From Edaphobacter modestus (GTDB lineage Bacteria > Acidobacteriota > Terriglobia > Terriglobales > Acidobacteriaceae), in assembly GCF_004217555.1 (NCBI RefSeq), contig NZ_SHKW01000001.1, positions 4,216,001 through 4,280,000 on the forward strand: a stretch of 64,000 nt of DNA. The letters run 5' to 3'. Below are positions 44,644 through 52,680 of this stretch, piece by piece. Below the pieces are notes generated by a model. The model was given only the letters and a program-made list of their open reading frames with translations, made no database searches and was not told where the DNA came from. How positions within the stretch are numbered: position 1 is the first letter of the stretch; every line of letters begins with the position of its first letter. The position numbers and the translations under genes were made by a program.

Positions 44644-45243
44644 ATGGATACACTCCCACTTTCTACTGGATCTTCCGCCCCCATCGATAACGATCAGGGC
44701 CTGCAACAGGAACTTCAGCAGGTTCGGATGCAGCAAGCAAAGATCTATTCGCAAATGCAGGCCCAGATGTTGAAACAGAGTAAGGGGCCAGGAAACTTCC
44801 GGAAGATCATGGGCGTCATCGCGGGCGCAGCGGCGGGTGCCTTCGCTCCAGGCCTGGGGGGCGCCGTCGGTACGATGGTGATCGGAAACAGTCAATCGAA
44901 CTCAGTAAATAACCTTGTGACTCTGAACGCAATGAACACGTTCGCAGCCAACACCGGATTGGCTGCAAGCCTTGCTGGATCTACAGGTTCGGCCAACATT
45001 AATGCCTTAAGCGCAGCGAACAAAAGTAACGCGGCATTGCAGCAAGCAAACACTGACCATCTAAATGCGATTCAGCAGGAACTCGGCGAGATTGCGGGCC
45101 TGCCAAAAGGGCCCGACCCTGTATCCTTCCTCGCCCTCGCTGAAAAGACAAACACTGAATCCGAAATCTTCCAGGCCACAACTGCAATTGCGAAAGCAAA
45201 GCACGAAGCTGCTATGGCTGCGATTCAAAACATCAAGGACTAA
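44644..45243 (+). CDS. Glycine-zipper protein, translocator or secreted-substrate candidate
   Basis: The 199-residue protein starts at the ATG behind AGGAG; the larger frame from 44431 overlaps the previous gene in another frame. It has a Gln-rich helical N-terminus (LQQELQQVRMQQAKIYSQMQAQM), one small-residue hydrophobic segment at about residues 55-80 (IMGVIAGAAAGAFAPGLGGAVGTMVIG), then Ala/Asn/Ser-rich helices. A single hydrophobic hairpin-like stretch with flanking coiled coil is what small pore-forming translocators have. No Sec signal and a place before a TPR chaperone candidate support this; identity is inferred. Confidence 0.5.
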   Translation: MDTLPLSTGSSAPIDNDQGLQQELQQVRMQQAKIYSQMQAQMLKQSKGPGNFRKIMGVIAGAAAGAFAPGLGGAVGTMVIGNSQSNSVNNLVTLNAMNTFAANTGLAASLAGSTGSANINALSAANKSNAALQQANTDHLNAIQQELGEIAGLPKGPDPVSFLALAEKTNTESEIFQATTAIAKAKHEAAMAAIQNIKD

Positions 45244-45266
45244 GGGCCTGACTGAAAGGATAGACC

Positions 45267-45686
45267 GTGAAGATTCCCGCAAAAGAAATAGCGCTGATGA
45301 TGGAGGTAGGGCACCTCTGTCGGTATGCGCGACGCTTCCGGGAAGCCCGGGAGATCTTCCAGGGTGTTGGCGCTCTTTTGCGCGAACGTGATGCTGCAGA
45401 CCTTGCGCTTGCTGCCGTAGCTTTCGATGAACAGAAGTTTAATGATGTAGAGACGCTCTGTCGGCGAGTGCTCAACAGTGATAGGCGAAATGTGTCGGCA
45501 TACACGCAACTGGCGGAGCTACACATCAGTCGCAACGAAACAGCGGACGCCCTCAACGTCCTGAAAGCAGCCCGGGACCTGCGACCATCGGAACCCGTTG
45601 CTTCGCTCGTGACTTCTCTGCAGCGGCTTACGGAATTGCTGCTCAAGCTTGAACACTCTAACAAGCAAAGAGCTGCGACTCGCTGA
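45267..45686 (+). CDS. TPR protein, type III chaperone candidate
   Basis: GTG start at 45267 after GAAAGGA. The 139-residue protein is built of TPRs (GHLCRYARRFREAREIFQGVGALLRERD; AYTQLAELHISRNETADALNVLKAARDL), the size and build of SctG or SycD-like chaperones. It directly follows the glycine-zipper protein, so that protein is a plausible client. Confidence 0.7.
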   Translation: MKIPAKEIALMMEVGHLCRYARRFREAREIFQGVGALLRERDAADLALAAVAFDEQKFNDVETLCRRVLNSDRRNVSAYTQLAELHISRNETADALNVLKAARDLRPSEPVASLVTSLQRLTELLLKLEHSNKQRAATR

Positions 45687-45733
45687 TCGCTTTTGCGGCT
45701 CCCTCTCAAGTTCAACCAATATGGGACTAGATT

Positions 45734-46189
45734 ATGCAAGTAACGCTGATACGCCTCGATACTTCCACACAGGAAGCAACCAAAGCTCAGATCGAGATCG
45801 AAGACCGAGTGTTTTTTGGACGACAGCTTGGTAGTCCCTTGACACTTCAAGGGGAGGCCCTTTCACGGCAACACTTCGCGCTCTTCATTGCCGAGGAGCG
45901 ACTTATGATCGAAAATCTGAGTGGCAATGGCACCAGCCTCAACGGGGAGGCACTGACTATAAAAAGCCCCTCGTCCGTGCAATCCGGAGATGTAGTGGAG
46001 GTGCCCGGCTATCAGATTCGTGTGGAACTACAGGAAGCTTTACAGAACGAAGAGGCGGAGGGAACAAAGGTTCCAGTCTGGCAAACTTATGGCAAAATGG
46101 CTCTTAATTTCTTCAATCCGCTTGAGGTCGCGTTGCTACTCTGCGTTATCGCATGTATCTGCCTCTTCACGTATTACGTCGCGACCTAG
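45734..46189 (+). CDS. FHA domain plus membrane anchor, reduced SctD-like protein
   Basis: The 151-residue protein has an N-terminal FHA domain with a complete binding-loop pattern (FFGR at 27-30, LSRQHFAL with Ser44-Arg45, SGNGTSLNGE with Asn70-Gly71), a short linker and a single membrane helix at 130-149 (LEVALLLCVIACICLFTYYVA), then it ends. SctD ring proteins also have a cytoplasmic FHA-like domain, a helix, and then three periplasmic ring-building modules; here those modules are absent. Other SctD FHA domains have lost phosphopeptide residues, yet this one keeps them. It is either a truncated SctD equivalent or a separate sensor. Confidence 0.7.
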   Translation: MQVTLIRLDTSTQEATKAQIEIEDRVFFGRQLGSPLTLQGEALSRQHFALFIAEERLMIENLSGNGTSLNGEALTIKSPSSVQSGDVVEVPGYQIRVELQEALQNEEAEGTKVPVWQTYGKMALNFFNPLEVALLLCVIACICLFTYYVAT

Positions 46190-46603
46190 GCAGAACGCGG
46201 CTCATCCCGTTGTTTTTATTCGTATGTATATCTCACATTCTCAGCGATACGGCATCCACTCTGTAGCCGCCGGTACGCACAGGTGCGCTTTCTTTTGGTT
46301 CGATATTGCCATAACGGAAAGGATGCCTTACTCCAGTTGCGCCCATGTCTTTTGAAAGATAAAAGCTGTCGCAGCCAGATCCGCCATACGAATAGAGAAG
46401 GGGGCTTCTCCATGTTGCTTTGGTCCGGCAACGGCGGTTGTTCGTGGGCATAGATTTGCACCAGTTGTTGTCATGGGGACGAACAGGCTGTATATCGAGC
46501 TAGGCTCTTTTTGGATGAAGGGCCATGGCGCAGTTTCAATTTCGTACATTGCGTGATGGATCCTTGGATGGTGAGATCCCATGAGATTTCGTACAATGCA
46601 AGC
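46190..46603. other. Intergenic stretch before the sigma-factor gene
   Basis: No gene is recognised. Two copies of ATTTCGTACA(T/A)TGC lie near its right end. No GGAAT-N16-CGTT site is seen here, so the sigma gene is not obviously self-activated. Confidence 0.4.
46539..46599 (+). repeat. Direct repeat pair upstream of the ECF sigma gene
   Basis: ATTTCGTACATTGC (46539-46552) and ATTTCGTACAATGC (46586-46599) are 47 bp apart; 13 of 14 bases agree. The second copy ends four bases before the preferred start codon. Possible operator for a regulator of the sigma gene. Confidence 0.55.
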
Positions 46604-47170
46604 ATGGCTGGAAGTCAACAGGAAACCTGCGCTACGAACGTACTAGGCAGTGAATACGTGGATGGCCTGTATAGGTATGCGATGGTTATCACCCGCAATC
46701 GTGCGGACGCAGAGGATTTGGTCCAAGAGACATATGTTCATGCGTTGGAGGCCGTCGAGCGGCTTCGTGAGAATAGCAACATCAAGGGGTGGTTGTTCAC
46801 AATCTTGCGGAATCTCTGGTTCAACCAACTGCGAAAACGTCGAAACTCCCCGACGATTATGGAGATGGATGGGGATGACTATACCGCGGACAGCCTTGTT
46901 GGAAATGCGAGAGATGCACATGCGATTCTTGTGAGCAATGAAGACTCTATCATCGTAAGATCTGCCATTAATAGTTTGCCCGTAGAATTTAGAGAAGTCA
47001 TTCTGCTACGGGAGTTTGAAGAACTTTCCTATCAGGAAATCGCGAATGTGCTTGGCTGTCCGGCCGGTACTGTTATGTCACGGTTAGCGAGGGCGCGTGC
47101 CAAGCTTCGTACGGCACTTACCGACATGGGGAGCGCCCCTAATGGCTTCGAAAAGAGGAATTTATCATGA
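46604..47170 (+). CDS. ECF sigma factor of the secretion island
   Basis: A 188-residue sigma-70 family protein of the extracytoplasmic-function type. Region 2 is RYAMVITRNRADAEDLVQETYVHALEAVERL with the -10-binding helix NSNIKGWLFTILRNLWFNQLRK; region 4 is LPVEFREVILLREFEELSYQEIANVLGCPAGTVMSRLARARAKL, the helix-turn-helix for the -35 box. I take the ATG at 46604. The anti-sigma gene overlaps its last codons (ATGA), so the two are coupled. Five exact GGAAT-N16-CGTT sites in front of island genes are the obvious targets. Confidence 0.9.
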   Translation: MAGSQQETCATNVLGSEYVDGLYRYAMVITRNRADAEDLVQETYVHALEAVERLRENSNIKGWLFTILRNLWFNQLRKRRNSPTIMEMDGDDYTADSLVGNARDAHAILVSNEDSIIVRSAINSLPVEFREVILLREFEELSYQEIANVLGCPAGTVMSRLARARAKLRTALTDMGSAPNGFEKRNLS

Positions 47171-48129
47171 GCGATTGTGCCGATTACAGCTCGCAGATAC
47201 AACTTTATCTTGACGACGAACTGAACGGGAGCGACGCGGAATCGCTTCTTGCTCACTTGGATCATTGCGAATCTTGCCGTCGAGAGATGGAAGGGGCTGA
47301 AGCGTTCTCTCGAAGATTGAGGCAAGCGCGCCCATTTGCAGGTGCACCGGTTGCGCTACACGAGCGTATTGCGACCTTGGTAGCGACTCGGGATGCACTC
47401 AAGCCAGAGGCTTTGATCCACGAGACCAAAATCATGGTTATGAGGCCCCGCAAAAAGACAATACAGTATGCTCTGGCGGTTGCGGCGATGCTCTTTCTTG
47501 TTGCAAGCGGCTTTTTCTTTACTCCGCGCTTGCGGGTCGAATCGAATGCAAATAGCTTCATTTCAACTGCCATCGATTCTCATCGAGCGCTCTCGGACGC
47601 CGCCCTGCAACTCGACGTGCAATCAGAATCGCCAAGTGTCGTTTCTGCGTGGTTCTCCCAAAGAGTTTCGTTTCCATTTCGTATGCCAAATGCAGGTATT
47701 GCCGCTAACGATTTGGCCAAATATAAACTCCGTGGTGGCCGTTTGGTGACCTTCGGCGGGGAGCGAGCGGCTGTGCTCGTTTTTCGGTTGTCGCAGGATT
47801 TGGTCACTGTACTGATTGCGCCGGACCGACAAGCCCGAGCGATTGGCGGACATATCACATACTCGGACGGAATTAAATTCCATGCCATGGATCGGGACCG
47901 GATGCATGTCGTGACGTGGGAAAACCAGAGCCTCACCTATGCATTGACCTCAAATCTTAAGGGAAGCGCAGCACGCGCTTGTTCGACTTGCCACGAGGGC
48001 GCTTCTTCTAAAGTAGATACTTCCCAGTTCACCCAGTGGATGCGGAAGGCGCGACCACTGCCAGAGGGACAACAAATTTACGCTTCTAAAGGTAGTTCCA
48101 GCCACTCAAATGACTTCGAACCATACTGA
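47167..48129 (+). CDS. Anti-sigma factor with a CxxCH motif
   Basis: The 320-residue protein begins with a zinc-type anti-sigma domain: LLAHLDHCESC gives His30-x3-Cys34-x2-Cys37. A membrane helix follows at about residues 100-118 (YALAVAAMLFLVASGFFF). The rest is predicted outside the membrane and ends with the segment RACSTCHEG, in which Cys272-Cys275-His276 is a c-type heme attachment motif. This suggests redox or heme sensing in the periplasm. It overlaps the sigma gene by four bases, so it is its cognate inhibitor. Confidence 0.83.
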   Translation: MSDCADYSSQIQLYLDDELNGSDAESLLAHLDHCESCRREMEGAEAFSRRLRQARPFAGAPVALHERIATLVATRDALKPEALIHETKIMVMRPRKKTIQYALAVAAMLFLVASGFFFTPRLRVESNANSFISTAIDSHRALSDAALQLDVQSESPSVVSAWFSQRVSFPFRMPNAGIAANDLAKYKLRGGRLVTFGGERAAVLVFRLSQDLVTVLIAPDRQARAIGGHITYSDGIKFHAMDRDRMHVVTWENQSLTYALTSNLKGSAARACSTCHEGASSKVDTSQFTQWMRKARPLPEGQQIYASKGSSSHSNDFEPY

Positions 48130-48420
48130 GCGAAATTTATAGGCGTCCGTCAACGCACTCGTTTCAATTAGCCCTGTTCAGAAATGCTTTGAATCAGGAA
48201 GATGAGTGGCCGCGAGCATGAGATCGGGTGCAGATCTCACGCGCAATTCCTATGTGGTGTTACGAACTTCATGTGGGAATTTGTCCGAAGCTTCGAAACA
48301 TGAGTGCAGCGAAGGTGAGAAGGTAGAGTTTTGAGTGTCATGTCAAACCCCTCGTAGTCTCATGGGCGAAGCTAGAAGCGTGTGGCTTAAACTTCGCTTG
48401 GCCAGACCTGTTCAACCCTT
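48130..48420. other. Intergenic stretch, no gene recognised
   Basis: No supported gene; it lies between the anti-sigma gene and IS debris. Confidence 0.35.
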
Positions 48421-48594
48421 TGCCCTGCCACCCGGATTCACTCAGTAATGAGCGGACATCCTCAATCAGCGAGTTAAACACCCCCCCTGCAGCCAGCGCT
48501 GCATCTGTTGGTAGATTACAAACTGCCGAGGACGATCGTGAGGTAGAAACACCGCAGCCCACCAGTCGGCACCATATGGCGCGCCGCGTTGAAC
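48421..48594 (-). pseudogene. Decayed remnant of an IS5-family transposase
   Basis: On the minus strand one frame reads FVIYQQMQRWLQGG and, after a frame change, FNSLIEDVRSLLSESG. These align with WPVVYQQTWRWIGAGCFEIMVEDLRSLLREF in the transposase of copy C, but with many differences, so it belongs to a different, older element. It has no ends or full domains. Confidence 0.55.
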
Positions 48595-48912
48595 TCAGCT
48601 CCTAGATCATGCTGCGTTGCGGCACTATCTTTTCGGCAAAAGCAGAAGCGATCAACGGCTCAAGCAGACGGGAATAAACTTCTCATTGCGCTGTTTTCTA
48701 TAACAGATGCACTTGGTCGTTTAGGCCGATCAGATGTTTAGGATCGGAACGGTCATCGCGGACCTTTGCAGTGCACATCATCAGTAAGCTATAGCCGTTT
48801 TGCATCTGACGCGCAAAAGGATACTGTGTGACCGCGATTATCTGCCCTACATAAATTAGGAGAAGAGCAGCCTTATGCTAAACGGATTTCGAGCTCAACG
48901 ATATTGCCTCTA
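48595..48912. other. Intergenic stretch between two IS remnants
   Basis: No gene or clear repeat seen. Confidence 0.35.
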
Positions 48913-49670
48913 GAGGCTGTTAATGACTTCAGTTGAGTATTTTGAAGATTCTGCTGAGCATGAGGCAGGCGAAGGCGAAGTAGTGGAAGGCGGCGAGGGT
49001 TTGGGAGAGGCGTTCGTAGTCTCTAGCCAGGCGGCGGAATCGCGGGGCCCAGGCGAAGCTTCTCTCGACGACCCATCGGCGGGGCAGCAGGACGAAGCCC
49101 CGTTTGGCCTCCGTGTGCTTGACCACCTCCAGTTGAATGCCGTGCCGGGCGGCCGCGCTGTCCGCGGTTTCTCCGGTGTAGCCCTGGTCGACGTAGGCAA
49201 GTTCCACGTGGTCTCCGGTGATCTGCTGCACCGCTTCGGCGAGCTTGTCCACCTGGGCGCGGTCCTGCTCGTTGGCGGCGGCGACATGCGAGGCGAGCAG
49301 GTTGCCCAGGGTGTCCACCGCAGCGTGCACCTTTGCTCCTTTGCGCCGCTTGGCACCATCGTATCCGGCCCGCGCCCCCGACTCCGGCGTGGACTGCAGC
49401 GTCCGGCTGTCCACCACCATCGCCGTGGGCTGCGGCTTGCGCTCGGCAAACTCGCGCAATAGAGAGCGCAGGTCCTCCACCATGATCTCGAAGCATCCGG
49501 CACCGATCCAGCGCCACGTCTGCTGGTACACCACCGGCCACGGCGGAAGATCGTTCGGCATCATCCGCCAGTGCGCCCCAGTCTTCACCAGCCAGCGCAG
49601 AGCGTTGAACACCGCCCGCAAACGGTGCGACCGCTCCCGAGCGTCCTCCCGGCACATAGGCGCGCCAGTG
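48913..49670 (-). mobile_element. IS5-like element, copy C, one end lost
   Basis: It begins with GAGGCTGTTAATGAC next to TA, exactly as copy A, and carries most of the transposase gene, but homology stops around 49665 and no matching right inverted repeat is visible. Copy A has this missing end and N-terminus while lacking the segment that C keeps. Confidence 0.82.
48929..49665 (-). pseudogene. IS5-family transposase lacking its N-terminus
   Basis: From REDARERSHRLRAVFNALRWLVKTGAHWRMMP to the C-terminus the protein is complete, with DSRTLQSTPESG, HAAVDTLGNLL and AYVDQGYTGE (DDE residues). The open frame continues upstream to 49831 but that part (…SYKAASLSLERFNCTG) has no transposase similarity. 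The first roughly 25 residues found in copy A are missing. Confidence 0.75.
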
Positions 49671-49855
49671 CAGTTGAAACGCTCCAACGATAGGCTGGCT
49701 GCTTTGTAAGAGCGATCAGAGTGAGCATCTTGCGCAATTTTCCCGTAAATAGCCAATTCATTGATACGAGTAGCGGCTAGCGGGCAACATGCAAGCCTCC
49801 CTCCTTGTTCATTTGAGCAACAACGACCCATGAATCGTTTTTCTGAAGGCGCAAT
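49671..49855. other. Leader region before the kinase promoter
   Basis: No gene recognised; sequence on the right side of the truncated IS copy. Confidence 0.3.
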
Positions 49856-49881
49856 GGAATAACTTCACGCGGGATGCGTTA
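49856..49881 (+). promoter_or_regulatory. ECF-type promoter GGAAT-N16-CGTTA
   Basis: GGAAT at 49856-49860 and CGTTA at 49877-49881 with a 16-bp spacer, 75 bp before the preferred kinase start. It should drive the kinase-TPR-phosphatase run. Confidence 0.75.
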
Positions 49882-49956
49882 TCCCTTAGAGTCTCGTAAC
49901 GAGACTACTTGAACTTGCTAATGCACAGTTCGACGTTTAGCAGGACGGAAGCCTTT

Positions 49957-52680
49957 ATGACTGCAGAGATATCCAACAACCCGATAACGAAAATCGGAAG
50001 ATACCGCATCACTGGCGAACTCGGGCGGGGCGGCATGGGCATTGTTTACCAAGGCGAAGACCGATTGATCGGTCGGCGCGTTGCCATCAAGACCCTGACG
50101 GAAGTCACGCCGGAATTGCGCGAACGCTTTTACCTTGAAGCTAAATCGGGGATTCTAAGTCATCCAAACATCGTCACCGTGTATGAGTTGGGTGAGCACG
50201 AAGAAAGCCCGTTCATCGCAATGGAGTTCATTGAGGGCGATTCTCTTGAGAAGCTCTTACGTGCGCAGAAGCGCCTATCGTTGTTGGAGGCGCTTTCCAT
50301 TGTAGAGCAGATTTGCGCCGGGCTAGGCTATGCGCACGGGCATGGCGTAGTCCATCGTGATGTGAAGCCAGCAAACATCCTCGTGCGCCCCGATGGGCGA
50401 GTGACGATCGTCGATTTTGGAATTGCACGTCTGGCCGATCAAACTAAGCAACTCACAAAGACCGATACGCTGCTCGGAACTTTCCACTACATTGCGCCGG
50501 AACGCCTGAAAGGCGAAGCCAGCGATGGAAAGGCCGATATTTGGTCGTTAGGTGTGATGCTTTACGAGATGCTTACCGGCGAGTTGCCGTTTAAAGGTAG
50601 AGATGTTTCCGCGTTGTATCGTGTGATCCACGAGCCGTATGTGCCGCTTGCGGAACATATACAGGACATGCCAGACGATCTCAGCCGCGTTCTCGATAAG
50701 GCATTGGCGAAACAGCTTGACGCACGGTATGCAACCGCAGAGGAGATGGCCTTCGATCTCCATGTGCTTGCACAAGGTCTGAAGCACGATCGAGTTGGAT
50801 CGTTGCTCGAAACAGCTCGACGGCTGACGGAACAAAGCCAATTCGCCAGTGCGCGAACGGTATTGTTACAGGCGCAACGGATCGACCCGGTCAATGGCGA
50901 TACCAAGTCACTCTTGAGTGATGTGCAAGATCGACTCAGTCACTTGCACCGAGGCGAACAACTACGCCAGCACATCGAGCAGGTGCAGGATGCTGAAAGC
51001 GGCCGGCGTTGGAGCGACGCGGTCGTATTGCTTCTGCAGGCTCAGAAATTGGATACGGAAAACACATTCAATCTGGACGAACGACTGCAAATTGCAAAAG
51101 ACGAGAGGAGCCAGCAGCAGAGGGTATTGGAGCTATGGAAACAGGCTGATGACGCGCGCCATTTCGGCGACCTGACGGGGGCGCGGGATTACTTGGGTCA
51201 GGCTTTACAAATTGATGGCCGCAATACCGAGCTCCAGAATGCATATTCGGATTTACAGCGCGAGCTGAAGAGACACCAGCAACAGCGACGCTTTGACGAA
51301 CTGCTGCAGACTGCTCGAGAAGAGAACGGAAGACAGCGTTGCACAGAGGCGATCTCGCTTCTGCGCGAGGCAGCCGAGATCGATCCAGTGCACCCTGAAG
51401 TCCAGGACCTACTCATTTCTGCGACGGCCCGACAGACGGAGGGAACGCGACAGAAGGGGTTGGATACCACCGACTCAAACAGCCAGAATCCGCTCGGCTC
51501 GAAAGACTCAGATTCAGCGGGAAATCACGAGACCCGACTATTAGAGACATTGCCCGCGGACGGATTACCACATCAGCTTACGTCCGAGGTCGAAGACAAG
51601 AAGCGAAGGGTCGATATCGAGCAAGAAGTTACCGCGTTGGTCAGCAATCTTGGGCTGGTCCAAAATGCTAACGATGGCGCCGATCCAACGAAGCTGTTGA
51701 AGATACCGCAGCAACCGCACGATCAAGCACAAGGCGAAAGCGACCTAACCCTCCAGTTTTCGGAGGCACTGCTAAAGGCACAGCTGGGCGAGGCTCCAAG
51801 TGTTCGTCAGGAGCTTCGCGCGGAGCAGGATAAACCTGTCGCTAACGCAATGGAAGAGATCCAGACAGCCATCAACGTAGCCGTCACTGCTTGCGACGAA
51901 GCAATGGCCGCAAGAAACTTTGACCACTGTTTGCATTTGCTGGACGATTTGGAAAAACAATACCCCGGTAACAGTCTGGTCGCCGCTGCGAGAATGACAT
52001 GCGAATCGAAACGTGGACAGAAGGTAAAGCAATTACTTCAAGAAGCCATTCAGATGGCGCAGCAGCAACTGGCGCAGAATTCCGCCAAACGAGCTGAAGA
52101 AACGTTGAGAGAGGTGGAGGGCGCCTTGCCGTACGTTACTCTGGACGTCCGTAATGACTGGAAGCGGCTGAACGTTAAGTGCGAGACCTCCTTGCGCGCG
52201 AAGTCTCCAGCTCCGGTCAGCAACGTTCCTGTGAAGGGAGGCAAGGTCAGATTGTATGCCATGGTATTTGCTATGGCCTCGGCGCTAATTGTAGTCGGTG
52301 CAATTTCATATCGGCGATATGAAACGCCTGCTCAGCCTGATCCGGTGGCCGTTAGTGAATCAGCATCTACACCTACAGCACCTACAGCACCTACTGCGCC
52401 TGTTGCAAGTTCGACAGATATGGAGATCAACGTTTCCCCTTGGGCAAAGGTGGTGAGCGTTCAAGATAAATCTGGTAAGAACATCGTCCTGCCTGAGGGA
52501 GACACAACTACGCCTCTGCGATTAGAGGCAGTCGCTAGTGGTATTTACGAGGTTACATTTGCCGGTCCTGACAACAAACAACATACTGTGGAATGCAGAG
52601 TGTCCCCAAACGAGCACCTATGTTCAGTTGATATCGGATCGCCAAGTTTAAAGCACGCTCTGACGGGAGAAAAATCATGA
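49957..52680 (+). CDS. Membrane Ser/Thr protein kinase with TPR region
   Basis: A 907-residue Hanks-type kinase with all catalytic residues: glycine loop GELGRGGMGIVY (20-31), VAIK (Lys45), HRDVKPAN (Asp135), DFG (153-155), then GTFHYIAPER. After the kinase (to about residue 280) come several TPR-like helical pairs (TARRLTEQSQFASARTVLLQAQRIDP and similar), an acidic linker, one membrane helix (AMVFAMASALIVVGAI) near residue 775, a Thr-Ala-Pro repeat linker and a small extracytoplasmic beta domain. I choose the ATG at 49957; TTG 49909 and ATG 49921 are less likely. Overlaps the next gene by four bases. Its likely readers are the two FHA proteins of the cluster. Confidence 0.92.
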   Translation: MTAEISNNPITKIGRYRITGELGRGGMGIVYQGEDRLIGRRVAIKTLTEVTPELRERFYLEAKSGILSHPNIVTVYELGEHEESPFIAMEFIEGDSLEKLLRAQKRLSLLEALSIVEQICAGLGYAHGHGVVHRDVKPANILVRPDGRVTIVDFGIARLADQTKQLTKTDTLLGTFHYIAPERLKGEASDGKADIWSLGVMLYEMLTGELPFKGRDVSALYRVIHEPYVPLAEHIQDMPDDLSRVLDKALAKQLDARYATAEEMAFDLHVLAQGLKHDRVGSLLETARRLTEQSQFASARTVLLQAQRIDPVNGDTKSLLSDVQDRLSHLHRGEQLRQHIEQVQDAESGRRWSDAVVLLLQAQKLDTENTFNLDERLQIAKDERSQQQRVLELWKQADDARHFGDLTGARDYLGQALQIDGRNTELQNAYSDLQRELKRHQQQRRFDELLQTAREENGRQRCTEAISLLREAAEIDPVHPEVQDLLISATARQTEGTRQKGLDTTDSNSQNPLGSKDSDSAGNHETRLLETLPADGLPHQLTSEVEDKKRRVDIEQEVTALVSNLGLVQNANDGADPTKLLKIPQQPHDQAQGESDLTLQFSEALLKAQLGEAPSVRQELRAEQDKPVANAMEEIQTAINVAVTACDEAMAARNFDHCLHLLDDLEKQYPGNSLVAAARMTCESKRGQKVKQLLQEAIQMAQQQLAQNSAKRAEETLREVEGALPYVTLDVRNDWKRLNVKCETSLRAKSPAPVSNVPVKGGKVRLYAMVFAMASALIVVGAISYRRYETPAQPDPVAVSESASTPTAPTAPTAPVASSTDMEINVSPWAKVVSVQDKSGKNIVLPEGDTTTPLRLEAVASGIYEVTFAGPDNKQHTVECRVSPNEHLCSVDIGSPSLKHALTGEKS

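Noticed and set aside
30220..46189. Reading the cluster as a flagellar operon
   Set aside because: FliO-like, FliK-like and FliJ-like genes occur, but there are no flagellin, hook, rod, basal-ring FliF/FliG or motor genes; SctJ is a lipoprotein of the YscJ type, and a harpin-like gene is nearby.
46216..46461. 81-codon minus-strand frame before the sigma gene
   Set aside because: Overlapping alternative frames, no ribosome site and no family resemblance; treated as intergenic.
48923..49462. 179-codon plus-strand frame over IS copy C (and the similar frame at 16237-16716)
   Set aside because: It is the antisense strand of the transposase gene and appears in each copy only because the element is repeated.
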